Assembly: GCF_038051945.1 (NCBI RefSeq)
Contig: NZ_CP150302.1
Location: 3,410,001-3,474,000, forward strand
Direction of reading: 5' to 3'
Length of the DNA: 64,000 nt
Source: Paenibacillus sp. FSL H3-0469
Lineage (GTDB): Bacteria > Bacillota > Bacilli > Paenibacillales > Paenibacillaceae
Position numbers and translations under genes: made by a program. Within the stretch, counting starts at the first letter, position 1; every line of letters starts with the position of its first letter. Positions 1-9,200 of this stretch are shown piece after piece. The notes beneath the pieces were generated by a model that made no database searches, was not told where the DNA came from, and saw only the letters and a program-made list of their open reading frames with translations.

Positions 1-763
1 CGTTCGCATCCGTAGTGATCTGTCCGCCCAGGAATGCCGTATTCGGATGATGGCCGACCGCCACGAATACCCCGCTGGCTTCAATGAACTCTTCTTCGCC
101 AGTCTCGTTGTTGACAACCTTCAGCCCGGTTACGCCCTTATCTCCGGCAATCACTTCAACAGGGGTACGGTTCAGTCCCCAGGTCACTTTGGCGTTATCG
201 CGGACACGGTCCTGCATAATCTTCGAGGCCCGCAGCTCTTCACGGCGGTGAACCAGGGTTACCTTGGAAGCAAAACGTGTCAGGAAGCCCGCTTCTTCAA
301 GCGCGGAATCGCCGCCGCCGACCACCACGATCTCTTTGCCGCGGAAGAAAAATCCGTCACAGGTAGCACAAGTGCTGACCCCGCGTCCGATGTTATCCTG
401 CTCCCCGGGAATCCCGAGATACTTGGCTGTAGCACCCGTGGAGATAATCAGCGTATCCGTAATCAGCGTGCCCATGCCTTCCACGTTCAGCTTGAACGGA
501 CGGTCGCCCAGCTCCACGCTGTTCACCCAGCCGGTCACGAACTGTGCACCGAAACGCTCTGCCTGCTTGCGCATATTATCCATCAGATCGGGACCCAGAA
601 TGCCTTCCGGGAATCCCGGGAAGTTCTCGATCTCAGTTGTAGTGGTAAGCTGTCCGCCTGGCTGCGGACCTTCGATAACGAGCGGGTTCAGGTTCGCACG
701 GGCCAAATATATAGCAGCTGTCAATCCGGCCGGTCCAGTACCGACAATAATTGATTTGTACAT
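1..763 (-). CDS. trxB: Thioredoxin reductase, 3' end missing
   Basis: NADPH-dependent flavoprotein that reduces thioredoxin in the cytoplasm. Translating the minus strand from ATG at 763 gives MYKSIIVGTGPAGLTAA, with the FAD-binding GTGPAG loop at residues 8-13. The redox-active CATC pair lies near residue 133, followed by the NADPH-binding VVVGGGDSALEEAGFL stretch. About 254 codons are present; the family is usually 310-320 residues, so the C-terminal FAD part lies outside the window. The start is set by an AAGGGGG ribosome site 7 bases upstream and by the family's usual N-terminus. A good promoter lies 70-100 bases upstream. Identity is firm; only the missing end is uncertain. Confidence 0.96.
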   Translation of the reverse strand, partial: MYKSIIVGTGPAGLTAAIYLARANLNPLVIEGPQPGGQLTTTTEIENFPGFPEGILGPDLMDNMRKQAERFGAQFVTGWVNSVELGDRPFKLNVEGMGTLITDTLIISTGATAKYLGIPGEQDNIGRGVSTCATCDGFFFRGKEIVVVGGGDSALEEAGFLTRFASKVTLVHRREELRASKIMQDRVRDNAKVTWGLNRTPVEVIAGDKGVTGLKVVNNETGEEEFIEASGVFVAVGHHPNTAFLGGQITTDAN

Positions 764-833
764 GATGATATCCCCCTTGAGATGGACGGAAAAGACGCCA
801 TTCCTTATTTAAAATAATTATAATCTAGTATTT

Positions 834-862
834 ATTATGATCACCTCAAGGGGAGTTGTCAA
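834..862 (-). promoter_or_regulatory. Sigma-A promoter of trxB
   Basis: On the minus strand, TTGACA at 857-862 is followed by a 17-base spacer and CATAAT at 834-839. That is a perfect -35 and a five-of-six -10. It points at trxB, whose ATG is 71 bases further on. The rest of the 764-968 gap shows no gene, and no convincing terminator for the ATPase upstream. Confidence 0.75.
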
Positions 863-968
863 TATGTCAGACCCGTTGTAAACGCTCCTTTTTGTGAACA
901 ATTCAATTTTAAGCAATTTAAAATAAACGGGCGCACATATTCTGCTGCTCCCTCCATTGTACCGGCTT

Positions 969-2936
969 CTAACGCAGCAGACGCAATCCGTTAAGGATGA
1001 CGAGAATCGTGCTTCCCTCATGCCCGACCACCCCGAACGGCAGCGCAATCCCCTGCACAAAGTTGCTGATCATCAAGGCGGCAATGACCGTTACGGCAAA
1101 AATCATATTCTGCTTCACAATCCGCTGTGTCCGGCGCGCCAGGGCAATCGTTCCGGCAATCTCTTCAATATTGTCATTCATCAGCACCACATCGGCAATC
1201 TCCAGGGCAGCCCCGCTGCCCTTCATCCCCATGCCCATGCCAACCGTTGCGGTAGCGAGCGCAGGGGCATCATTCACCCCGTCGCCTACCATGACCACAT
1301 GGCCGTATTGCTCCCGAAGCGCCTTGACATGCGATACCTTATCTTCCGGCAAAAGTCCCGCGAACACGAGGTCAACGCCGCTCTGTCCCGCAATTACCCG
1401 GGCTGTAGCCTCGCGGTCTCCGGTCAGCATCGCTACCTTGATCCCCAGATCATGCAGCTTGCGCACGGCAGCCGCCGCCTGGGGGCGTACGGTGTCCTGC
1501 AGGGCAATCATTCCGGCGATGGTCTCTCCGGCAAGGATCAGCGATACCGTTTTCCCTTCCTGTTCCAGACTGCTGCGCAGAGCCTTCCAATGGTCCGTGG
1601 CCGCCCCGGCAGCCGACCCTTCCGCTTCATCCAGCAGATTGGACTTGCCGATCCTCCACAGCTGGCCGTCGATGACGCCTTCAATTCCCCAGCCGGTAAC
1701 CGACTGGCTCTCTTCAATATCCCGCAGTCCGATCTGCTCCGTTTCCGCCAGCGCGACAATGGCCTCTGCCAGCGGATGCCCCGACAGCTTCTCGATGGAG
1801 GCACTCACGGCCAGCAGTTCTTCCCGCACATACCCTTCTCCGGCGATGAAGTCCGTGACCTGCGGAATGCCTTCCGTCAGAGTACCCGTTTTGTCAAAAG
1901 CAACAACCGAGGTCCGCGCCATATTCTCCAGATGAACCCCGCCTTTGAACAGGATGCCTTTGCGGGCGCTCTTGGAGATAGCCGACAGCATGGCGGGCAT
2001 GATTGAGGATACCAGCGCACACGGGGACGCCACGACCAGGAAGACCATAGCCTTGTAGAACGTATCGCTCCAGCTCCAGTCCAGCACAAACGGCGGCAAG
2101 GTGATCAGCAGAACTGTTGCAGCTACCACTACACGGGCATACACGGATTCAAGCCGTTTAATGAAACGCTGTGAATCCGGCACTTCGTTCTCTGCCTCTT
2201 CTACCATGCGGATGATTTTGGCGAACAGCGTATTCTCGGCAGTCTTCGTTACTTCTATATAGAGGGGGCCTTCTCCATTAACGGTACCGGCGAATACTTC
2301 ACTGCCAACAGTTTTGTCTACAGGAAGCGATTCTCCCGTGATGGAGGCCTGATTCACAGATGATTCCCCCCGGCACACCTTGCCGTCAGCAGGAACCAGT
2401 TCACCCGGACGGATCAGCAGCAGATCGCCCAGCATGAGCTGATCAATGGTAACCTCACTCATCGCTCCCTGTTCAATGCGCACGGCGGTAGCAGGCTTGA
2501 GGGCCAGCAAAGCGGAGATGTCCTTTTTGCTGCGCTCCATCGTGTAGCTCTCCAGCGCTCCGCTCAGGGCAAAGATGAAGATCAGCATCGCCCCTTCATT
2601 CCAGTACCCGATAGAGGCGGCACCCAGCGCTGCGGCAATCATCAGCAGATTAACATCCAGGTCACGCTCCTTGACCAGCGTCTCCACGCCTTCCTTCGCC
2701 TTCATCCAGCCGCCTAGTGTATAAGAGATCACGTAGAGAATGACGGATAAAACCTCCGACCAGCCGCTGGTAGCCCAGGCTACCAGCATAATCAGCCCGC
2801 TCCCAAGAGCGGCCTGCATTTCGGAGTTGCTGAGCATCGCCAGCGGATCGAAGCGGCGCGGCCCCGGAGTGCGGGGCTGCTGCGCCCCTCCTTGACGCGC
2901 TATGGATTTGGGCATTGATTTCGAGGTTGCTTGCAT
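969..2936 (-). CDS. P1B-4 type metal-transporting P-type ATPase (PfeT/ZosA/FrvA-like)
   Basis: ATP-driven cation efflux pump of the inner membrane. The 655-residue protein has the TGES actuator motif near residue 200, the membrane metal-site motif SPC (ASPCALV) near 305, phosphorylation motif DKTGTLTEG near 346, the MVGDGVNDAPAL hinge, and HEGS in the last membrane segment near 639. SPC plus HEGS/T is the signature of the P1B-4 subgroup, whose members export Fe(II), Co(II) or Zn(II); copper or cadmium pumps have CPC. There is no N-terminal metal-binding domain. ATG 2936 has an AAGGTGA ribosome site. Two Fur-like boxes upstream favour iron export, like Bacillus PfeT or Listeria FrvA. The cation is inferred, not shown. 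Confidence 0.92.
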   Translation of the reverse strand: MQATSKSMPKSIARQGGAQQPRTPGPRRFDPLAMLSNSEMQAALGSGLIMLVAWATSGWSEVLSVILYVISYTLGGWMKAKEGVETLVKERDLDVNLLMIAAALGAASIGYWNEGAMLIFIFALSGALESYTMERSKKDISALLALKPATAVRIEQGAMSEVTIDQLMLGDLLLIRPGELVPADGKVCRGESSVNQASITGESLPVDKTVGSEVFAGTVNGEGPLYIEVTKTAENTLFAKIIRMVEEAENEVPDSQRFIKRLESVYARVVVAATVLLITLPPFVLDWSWSDTFYKAMVFLVVASPCALVSSIMPAMLSAISKSARKGILFKGGVHLENMARTSVVAFDKTGTLTEGIPQVTDFIAGEGYVREELLAVSASIEKLSGHPLAEAIVALAETEQIGLRDIEESQSVTGWGIEGVIDGQLWRIGKSNLLDEAEGSAAGAATDHWKALRSSLEQEGKTVSLILAGETIAGMIALQDTVRPQAAAAVRKLHDLGIKVAMLTGDREATARVIAGQSGVDLVFAGLLPEDKVSHVKALREQYGHVVMVGDGVNDAPALATATVGMGMGMKGSGAALEIADVVLMNDNIEEIAGTIALARRTQRIVKQNMIFAVTVIAALMISNFVQGIALPFGVVGHEGSTILVILNGLRLLR

Positions 2937-2978
2937 AATAAATCACCTTCCTGAATGGTTTTGGTTAAGCGCACACTT

Positions 2979-2997
2979 GAGAATGAGAGCCATTATT
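2979..2997. promoter_or_regulatory. Fur-box-like site, proximal
   Basis: GAGAATGAGAGCCATTATT matches the 19-base Fur consensus (GATAATGATAATCATTATC) at 14 of 19 positions by hand count. It lies 43 bases upstream of the ATPase ATG, inside the leader. It is weaker than the distal copy at 3137 and may be a secondary site. Confidence 0.5.
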
Positions 2998-3014
2998 AAC
3001 ACCCTTAAAATGAC

Positions 3015-3047
3015 ACATGCTGCCCCGGCATCGCCGGGACAGCATGT
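3015..3047. other. GC-rich 14-bp hairpin between the two Fur-like boxes
   Basis: Arms 3015-3028 and 3034-3047 are reverse complements except for one pair, with a five-base loop. On the minus strand the stem is followed only by TCATTTTAAG, a weak uridine run. It could be a leader attenuator of the ATPase transcript or simply a stable 5' UTR hairpin. Confidence 0.5.
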
Positions 3048-3136
3048 TGAATAGGTATGGTTGTTGAGGATAATGACTGGGATGATGGCATGACTCAAAG
3101 TGATGACTAAAAGAAAGACATGCCTGAGAGATAAAT

Positions 3137-3155
3137 GAGAATGATAATCATTGTT
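3137..3155. promoter_or_regulatory. Fur-box-like site, distal
   Basis: GAGAATGATAATCATTGTT matches the Fur consensus at 16 of 19 positions and keeps the central AATGATAATCATT palindrome intact. A weak minus-strand promoter candidate overlaps it (TTGCAA, 17 bases, ATTTAT), so a bound repressor would block it. It sits 200 bases upstream of the P1B-4 ATPase. Confidence 0.7.
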
Positions 3156-3426
3156 GCAACAGAGAAACTATATTTCCTTCATGCAACTTATACCTATACT
3201 ATACCACGCAAGGCGTAAAAGTAAACCCGGGGGCAAGCCTGATTTTCGGGAAAGAGGGTTGGCCTGGAGAAAGAGTCAGGATTGCTGGGGGCAGATGAAG
3301 AGAATTCCGATTAGGGAGGTTATTGAATGTACTTGGGAATTGGTGGAGTTAATGAGGTTGCGATTAATGAGGTTAATAGAAAGATGAATTTGTTTAACGT
3401 CATTAACAGTAACTTCTGGTTCACCT

Positions 3427-3507
3427 GCGAATTCAGGTGTACTTCTGCACCTCATTTCCTCATATCTCTCACTTTAGGCGAATTCAGGTGCACTTCTGCA
3501 CCTCATT
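3427..3507. repeat. Palindrome array A (two copies, 51-bp pitch)
   Basis: Two 30-base direct repeats at 3427-3456 and 3478-3507 differ at one base. Each contains a palindrome AGGTGYA-CTTC-TGCACCT (3435-3452 and 3486-3503), with centres 51 bases apart. The surrounding gap 3156-3580 holds no convincing gene; the ORFs there lack ribosome sites and family features. Confidence 0.8.
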
Positions 3508-3580
3508 GATCCAGCGGTTCCATGGCGGGTTCCAAGCTGCGTAGTTCCTGGTTGCATCAGCCGGCTGTTCGTTGAACGCC

Positions 3581-3632
3581 AAAAAAATGTCCCGCACGGG
3601 CGTTGCTAGGAGCCGCCTACGGGACACTTTTT
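3581..3632 (-). terminator. Intrinsic terminator of the GH2-GH94 operon, probably bidirectional
   Basis: Arms 3588-3602 and 3614-3626 pair around TGTCCCG/CGGGACA, with the inner stem continuing through GGCG/CGCC. On the minus strand the stem is followed by seven T (complement of 3581-3587). On the plus strand it is followed by CTTTTTA. It lies 62 bases after the GH94 stop. Confidence 0.88.
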
Positions 3633-3693
3633 ATATACTGCTTGTAAACTCTGTATCTAACTTAGTCCCTCTGTCTCTACAGAAAGCCTACCG

Positions 3694-6225
3694 TTACAGT
3701 ATGACTTCCACTTTCACGGATTGTTTGTGCGGGTATGGGGGGATGACTGTCCCTTCGAGCCGTTCGCCGTCCACCCGGATTTCTTGAACGCCAGAGCAGA
3801 CATGGCTGTTGTTCTTCACGGTAATCTCATACTCGCAGCCACGGAACCGGCGGGTGACCGAGAAGCCCTCCCAGGCAGACGGGATGCACGGGTTAATGGA
3901 CAGTCCGGCCAGCACAGGCTTGATGCCCATAATATACTGCGTAGCGGCTACATACATCCACGCGGCCGTCCCGGTCAGCCACGATACATTCGCCAGACCG
4001 AATCTGTCCGACTCCGGCCCGAACAGGTTCGAGGCATAGACATACGGCTCTGCTTTGTAGCGCCAGATTCCGGCCTGCTCCATGGCGATGTTCGGGATCA
4101 GCTGGCGGTAATATTTGTACGCCTGGTCCCCTCTGCCCAGCATACACTCCGCAATAATCGCCCAGGTATTGGCGTGGCAGAAGACGGCCCCGTTCTCCCC
4201 GGTTCCTTTGTTATAGTTGGTTAACGGATCGGCGGGATCGGGGAAGTTCGTGATGGACGGATGCAGTTTTTTGATGCCCAGCTCTGTATCGAGAATGTCG
4301 CGCACACTGTCCATCGCCTTCAGCCCCTTGTCAGCCTCAGCCATCCCGGACAGGGTCGCCCAGGTCTGCGCATTGAGCCAGATCTGGGCCTCCTCATGCT
4401 CAGCGGTACCCAGATAACGCCCGTCATCCATCACCGCCCGCCGGAACCATTGCCCGTCCCAGCCCAGCGTGTTCACAAGCGACTTCTGCTCATCGTAGAG
4501 CCGGTCATACTCCGCCGCATGCTCCGGGTAGCCGGAGGCCGCCGCCAGATCCTTCATGCGCAGCAGCACGGTCCCGAACTGCATCGCTGTCCAGATGCTC
4601 TCTCCCCTGCCCTCACGGCATACGCGGAAAAGCTGGTCATTCCAGTCCGAGCGCAGCATCAGCGGGAAGCCGTTTGGCCCCAGCCGGGAGACGGTGAAGT
4701 CCACCGCCCGCTTCAAATGATCATACAGCGGCGCTTCACCGCCATCATAGAACGGGATACTCTCCTGAAGGAACGCCGCGTCCCCGGTCTCAGCCAGAAT
4801 GTCCCATACGGCAAGCGCCGTCCACAGGTGATCATCCGAATGGATGCTGGTCACCGGGTCCCATCCCTCATTCGGGAAAAAGTAATGATTCACATGCCCG
4901 TCCTGATACTGCTGCCCCACAAGCAGGCGTACCTTATCCTTGGCTGCCTCGGGATCGTACGGTACGACCGCCAGAATATCCTGGGCGGTATCCCGGTAGC
5001 CTACGCCCCGGAAGGTTCCGGTAGCATAATACGAAATATTGCGCGAGAACAGGAAATTCCGCTGCGCTTGGTACGGATTCCAGGTGTTAAGCATACGCTG
5101 TGCATCCTGATCCGGCAGCTCGCAGCTCCAGGCCCCGAGGTAACGCTCCCAGTTCTCCTGAAGCGCCGCGTAGGAACGGGTGACGAAATCCGCCTCCCGC
5201 GAATGGCCGATGGCCCGTTCAATCTCGTCCTCGTTCATCGCTGTCCCGAGGAAAAAGTTCACGGTGCGCGTCTCACCGGGCGCAAGTCTTACCCGAACCT
5301 GGAGTGCGCCGCAGGGGTCGCCTCCCAGAATCGCCGAGCCAGTGCAGCCCCCCTGCTCAATAGCGGCCGGATTGGATTCGCTGCGGTAGCTGCCGATGAA
5401 TTCTTCACGGTCTCCGTCATATCCGGCAAGCGGTGCATCGGACATCATATAGACCAGCGGGGTTTCGTCCGGCTTGGGCTGGTTTTCCACCCCGTATTTG
5501 TAGATCAGCGCTTCCTTGTCATGGTACTGCACCGACACCTGATGCTTGTTATAGCATTGCCATTGCAGCTCGCGCATGAATTCCATCATCCCAAATTCGG
5601 CGTAGGCATACACGTTCAGCTCTTTGACCTCTGCGCTATTGTTCGTCAGCGTCAGATTCCAGATCAGGGAATTCTCATAGGGCCCGACAAAATAAACCGT
5701 CTTCGCCGCCAGCTCATCCGCCTGTGCTTCAAAGCGGGTATAGCCCATGCCATGGCTGCTCCGCCATTCCTGCGGCTTCCGGAAGGCCGGCTCATACGTG
5801 GGACACCAGTAGCTGCCTGTTCCGGCATCCTGCAAGTAAATATACGGGCCGGAGCGGTCGGTCGGCAGATGGAAGAAACGGTAACGGGTAATCCGCCAGA
5901 TCTGCGGAGATTTATAGAAAGATAGTCCCCCGCCTGCATGGGACAGCATCGTATGGAAGGTCCCGTTGGATAAATAGTTCAGCCAGGGGGTCGGCATATC
6001 ATGCCGCTTGAACTCTACCTCCCTCGCCTCATCGTTGAAGGCAAAATACTGGTCCAGCTCATTTGTACGCGCAAGCAGACTGACTCCATTAGGCGGTTCT
6101 ACAGCCTTGTTACTCTGTGCGTGGGCGGATGGGCCTGCGGGTGGTGCGGATGATGCAGATGCTGCGGATGGTACCGGTTCATTGCCGTTCATATCGGTCT
6201 GCTCCTCTCCATTGCTCTTGCTCAT
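3694..6225 (-). CDS. GH94 glycoside phosphorylase (cellobiose-phosphorylase-like)
   Basis: Predicted cytoplasmic inverting phosphorylase that splits a beta-glucosidic disaccharide or oligosaccharide with phosphate to a sugar-1-phosphate. The 843-residue protein has the family's order: N-terminal beta-sandwich, then an (alpha/alpha)6 barrel with RSDWND near residue 527 (the Asp is the expected general acid) and the phosphate-site motif GENGAVFCHAN near 680. No signal peptide. Residues 12-45 are a Ser/Ala/Pro-rich extension not typical of the family. ATG overlaps the GH2 stop as ATGA with an AGGTGG site inside the GH2 end, so translation is coupled. The substrate cannot be read from the motifs (cellobiose, laminaribiose, sophorose and others are all in GH94). 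Confidence 0.88.
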   Translation of the reverse strand: MSKSNGEEQTDMNGNEPVPSAASASSAPPAGPSAHAQSNKAVEPPNGVSLLARTNELDQYFAFNDEAREVEFKRHDMPTPWLNYLSNGTFHTMLSHAGGGLSFYKSPQIWRITRYRFFHLPTDRSGPYIYLQDAGTGSYWCPTYEPAFRKPQEWRSSHGMGYTRFEAQADELAAKTVYFVGPYENSLIWNLTLTNNSAEVKELNVYAYAEFGMMEFMRELQWQCYNKHQVSVQYHDKEALIYKYGVENQPKPDETPLVYMMSDAPLAGYDGDREEFIGSYRSESNPAAIEQGGCTGSAILGGDPCGALQVRVRLAPGETRTVNFFLGTAMNEDEIERAIGHSREADFVTRSYAALQENWERYLGAWSCELPDQDAQRMLNTWNPYQAQRNFLFSRNISYYATGTFRGVGYRDTAQDILAVVPYDPEAAKDKVRLLVGQQYQDGHVNHYFFPNEGWDPVTSIHSDDHLWTALAVWDILAETGDAAFLQESIPFYDGGEAPLYDHLKRAVDFTVSRLGPNGFPLMLRSDWNDQLFRVCREGRGESIWTAMQFGTVLLRMKDLAAASGYPEHAAEYDRLYDEQKSLVNTLGWDGQWFRRAVMDDGRYLGTAEHEEAQIWLNAQTWATLSGMAEADKGLKAMDSVRDILDTELGIKKLHPSITNFPDPADPLTNYNKGTGENGAVFCHANTWAIIAECMLGRGDQAYKYYRQLIPNIAMEQAGIWRYKAEPYVYASNLFGPESDRFGLANVSWLTGTAAWMYVAATQYIMGIKPVLAGLSINPCIPSAWEGFSVTRRFRGCEYEITVKNNSHVCSGVQEIRVDGERLEGTVIPPYPHKQSVKVEVIL

Positions 6226-9200
6226 TTGGGCTCCACCTCATCCATCGTCAGGCGGAACTCCAGATCATTCATATACGTGCCGTCTGTATTCAGGAACACC
6301 ATGCCGAAGGCGATATCCTCCTGCGCTCCCCGGACGATGGCGATCAGGCGGTTGATCCCGCTTACCAGCGAAATCTCCTGTTCAGGATTTGCCACCAGCC
6401 GTCCATTCATATAGATCTCAAAAGCGCAGGCCGAGTTCACCCGGAGTCTGCCGGTTCTTGTTTTGCCCACTGTCTCCGGCAGATGCACGAAGCAGCTCAG
6501 GAACAGAGGGCGTCCATCCGGTGCGGGGATGAGGAAGGTTCCGTCCGGGCGGCGTTCTTTTTTCTTCATCCAGCCATATAGGCCTTCCCCCAGGTTATTC
6601 AGGGAGAATTCGGGGTCTGTATAGTAGTCCTTCATCGCCTCGTAGTCGATGTGCGGCGGACAGAACAGCGTCATTGCGGCCTCCACCGCCCACTGCGCAT
6701 CCTCCTTGTCATGAAGCAGCAGCTCATCGGCGAACGCGCCTCCGAGATTGCCGAGCAGGCGGGTGTAAAGCCTGATGCTTTTGTCGCTGTCCTGGTCCAC
6801 AAGCAGCTGCGAGCAGAGGATCTCTCCCGCTCCGGCCGCCTGCCGGATCACAAAGGCCCCCGGAGCTGCGGCCTGGCGGCGGTTCAGCTCGACCAACGCC
6901 AGCCGGCTGTATTCCGCCGTATGCTGCCCGGCGAAATAGTCCTTCCAGGCTGTGCCTTCCACGCTGGTGCACAGCACCTCCGCGTCCGGCACCTCCAGCC
7001 TGCATACGGCCAGCTCCCAGTTGACGACATCCCGGGGCGAGAGATGCACCTTGTCGAAGCCGAACAGGTCGACCGGGCTGATGCCCTGGACGGCGGCGTG
7101 CGCATAGTCCGCCGCCATATGATACGTCCCGTGCGGCGCGATGCGCACGGGAGCGTCCAGCAGGCGGGCGAGGGCCTCCTGCCCGCCGGGCTCTGCCGGC
7201 AGCACCAGCACGCTGCCGCCGGCCAGGGCCGCCTGGCGCACGGCTTCCGCCGCGCCCGGCCCGCCCAGCAGTTCGGCCTCCACGACGAGGAGGCCGGGGG
7301 GCAGGCCGGACAAGCCTGCGGCGCTGTCCAGCATGTGGCCCTTGAGGCGGAGCTTGCTGAGCAAGGCCTCCGCCATTCCGCCGCTGCGGACCCACACCGC
7401 AGCGGACCTTGCCGCCGCGGGCACCAGCGCGGCGGCGGGCTCGGCTGCGACGGATCGCGCAGCCGTTGGAACGGCCGCGTGGACCGCGCGGCCCGCATAC
7501 TGCAGCAGGCTGCGCAACAGCAGCAGTGCCTGGGGAACCCGCTGGAGATGGTCCATAATCTCCAGCTGATTCGCCAGGAACATGCCCGCTCCGCTGCGGT
7601 ATTCCAGCAGCGGCGACCACAGATCGCCGCCGTCTCCAAAGTCCCCTGCGCTGCATTCCAGCAACAGGGTGAAGTCGCCGGTTACCGGCTTCTCGAAGGC
7701 CGCCCGGATGATCGGCAGCGGCCCGTCCTCGCGCAGCTCCTCATGCCAGTACATCAGATCCTCTGCGCCTAATCCCCGGAGCACCGGATGCCCGTAATCC
7801 CCGCTATGTGCACGGATGAATTCCCTGCGGTTGAGCGGCAGCCTGCCGGGAGAGAGATGAAGCTGCTCCAGCAGCAGCAGCCGGCCGCCCTGCTGCACGA
7901 ACCCTCGCAGCCTCCGGTCCAGCGTACCGTCCTTATCCTCCATCTTGCTGCCGACAATCAGCAGAGTCCCGGCCGCAAGCTTCTCTACCGCGTCCGGCTC
8001 TGCCCGGACCAGTGCGGGCACCAGCGCGTGAATTGCCTGGAAGTCCCGGTCAGAACCGATGTAAGCTGCGGACAGGGCGATCTCCACCGGCTCGGTCCGG
8101 CAGCTCCCGGACACCAAACGGTAGCTTACGTTCAGTTCATGCATCAGCTCGCCGCCATGGAACAGCCGGGCGGACAGCTTGGCTTCCCCTTCGCCTACTG
8201 GTGCGCCTACTCTAGCCCCCTCTCCTCCCGCTGGTCCTATTCCTACTCCGGCCCCATCGCTTCCTACAGAACCTTCCCCGGAGACCGCCTCCGGCATCCA
8301 TTCCAGCCGGATGCTTCTGCGCTGAGCAGGCTCATGACGGAAGCGGAAGGTCTCGCTGTGTACCCTGCGCCCGCCCTGCATGACCTCACATTCGACCGTT
8401 ACTTCCTGAGCTGACAGTGTATCGTTATAGACATCGAAGCTGCGGGAGACCGGCGCATCATCGAAGAAGCAGCGGTTGTATTCGGCGGCAATCAGCGTGA
8501 CCGGCTTGAAGGCCGCGGCCATAATGGCAAAAGCCGGATTAGGCCTGTAGACCGGATATTCCTCCGGCAGCAGCCCGTTGTTCAGCGAAAGCGAGTAGGC
8601 CGGAATTACGGCAGGCTTGGGACCGGGTGTGGTCAGGTCGGCCTGCGGCAGCTTGATCTCCTGCTCCGGCATCGCCCGCATGAAGTAGTGGACAAAGTTG
8701 AAGGTAGAGATACCTGATACGCCCTGCCGCCGTGCATATTCCACGAACAGCCGCTCCTTGATGGCCAGCCCGGCAGCACTTGCGTCCGAATCCTTATATA
8801 CATCCATTCCCGAGTACATGCTGCTGTTCTGCGGACAGATGTACCACCAGCCGCCATGCTCGCCGAAGGTGAGCGGAACCTGCCGGTCCCACTGCGCGAT
8901 CGTGCCGTCAATGTTGTAATGGCGGCTCTCCACCTCAGTCTGCTGCTTGGAGACCAGGCGGTTATCCCCTTCCACCATGACCGGGCGGGTGTCATCCAGC
9001 GCCTTCATCAGTTCAATCAGGCCGGGGATATGCTGCTTGTAGTGATCGCGTCCGTCCACCCAGCGCATCTCGTTCTGCACACTCCACAGAATGACCGAAG
9101 GATGATTCTTGTCCCGCTGCACCAGCCGCTGCACATGCGCGCAGCAATTGCCGATGAAATCGGGATGAGCCGCATCCATGCTTTTGCTGGAGCCGTAGAT

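Noticed and set aside
2965..3100. His-rich minus-strand reading frame (SHHFESCHHPSHYPQQ) in the leader of the P1B-4 ATPase, possibly a lost N-terminal metal-binding tail
   Set aside because: No start codon opens the frame ahead of the His-rich part, it ends in a stop before the ATPase ATG, and the ATPase has its own good ribosome site. It remains a curiosity.
6724..7656. Several long overlapping ORFs inside the GH2 gene
   Set aside because: They are shadows produced by the very GC-rich Ala-coding stretch; the GH2 frame continues through with recognisable domains on both sides.
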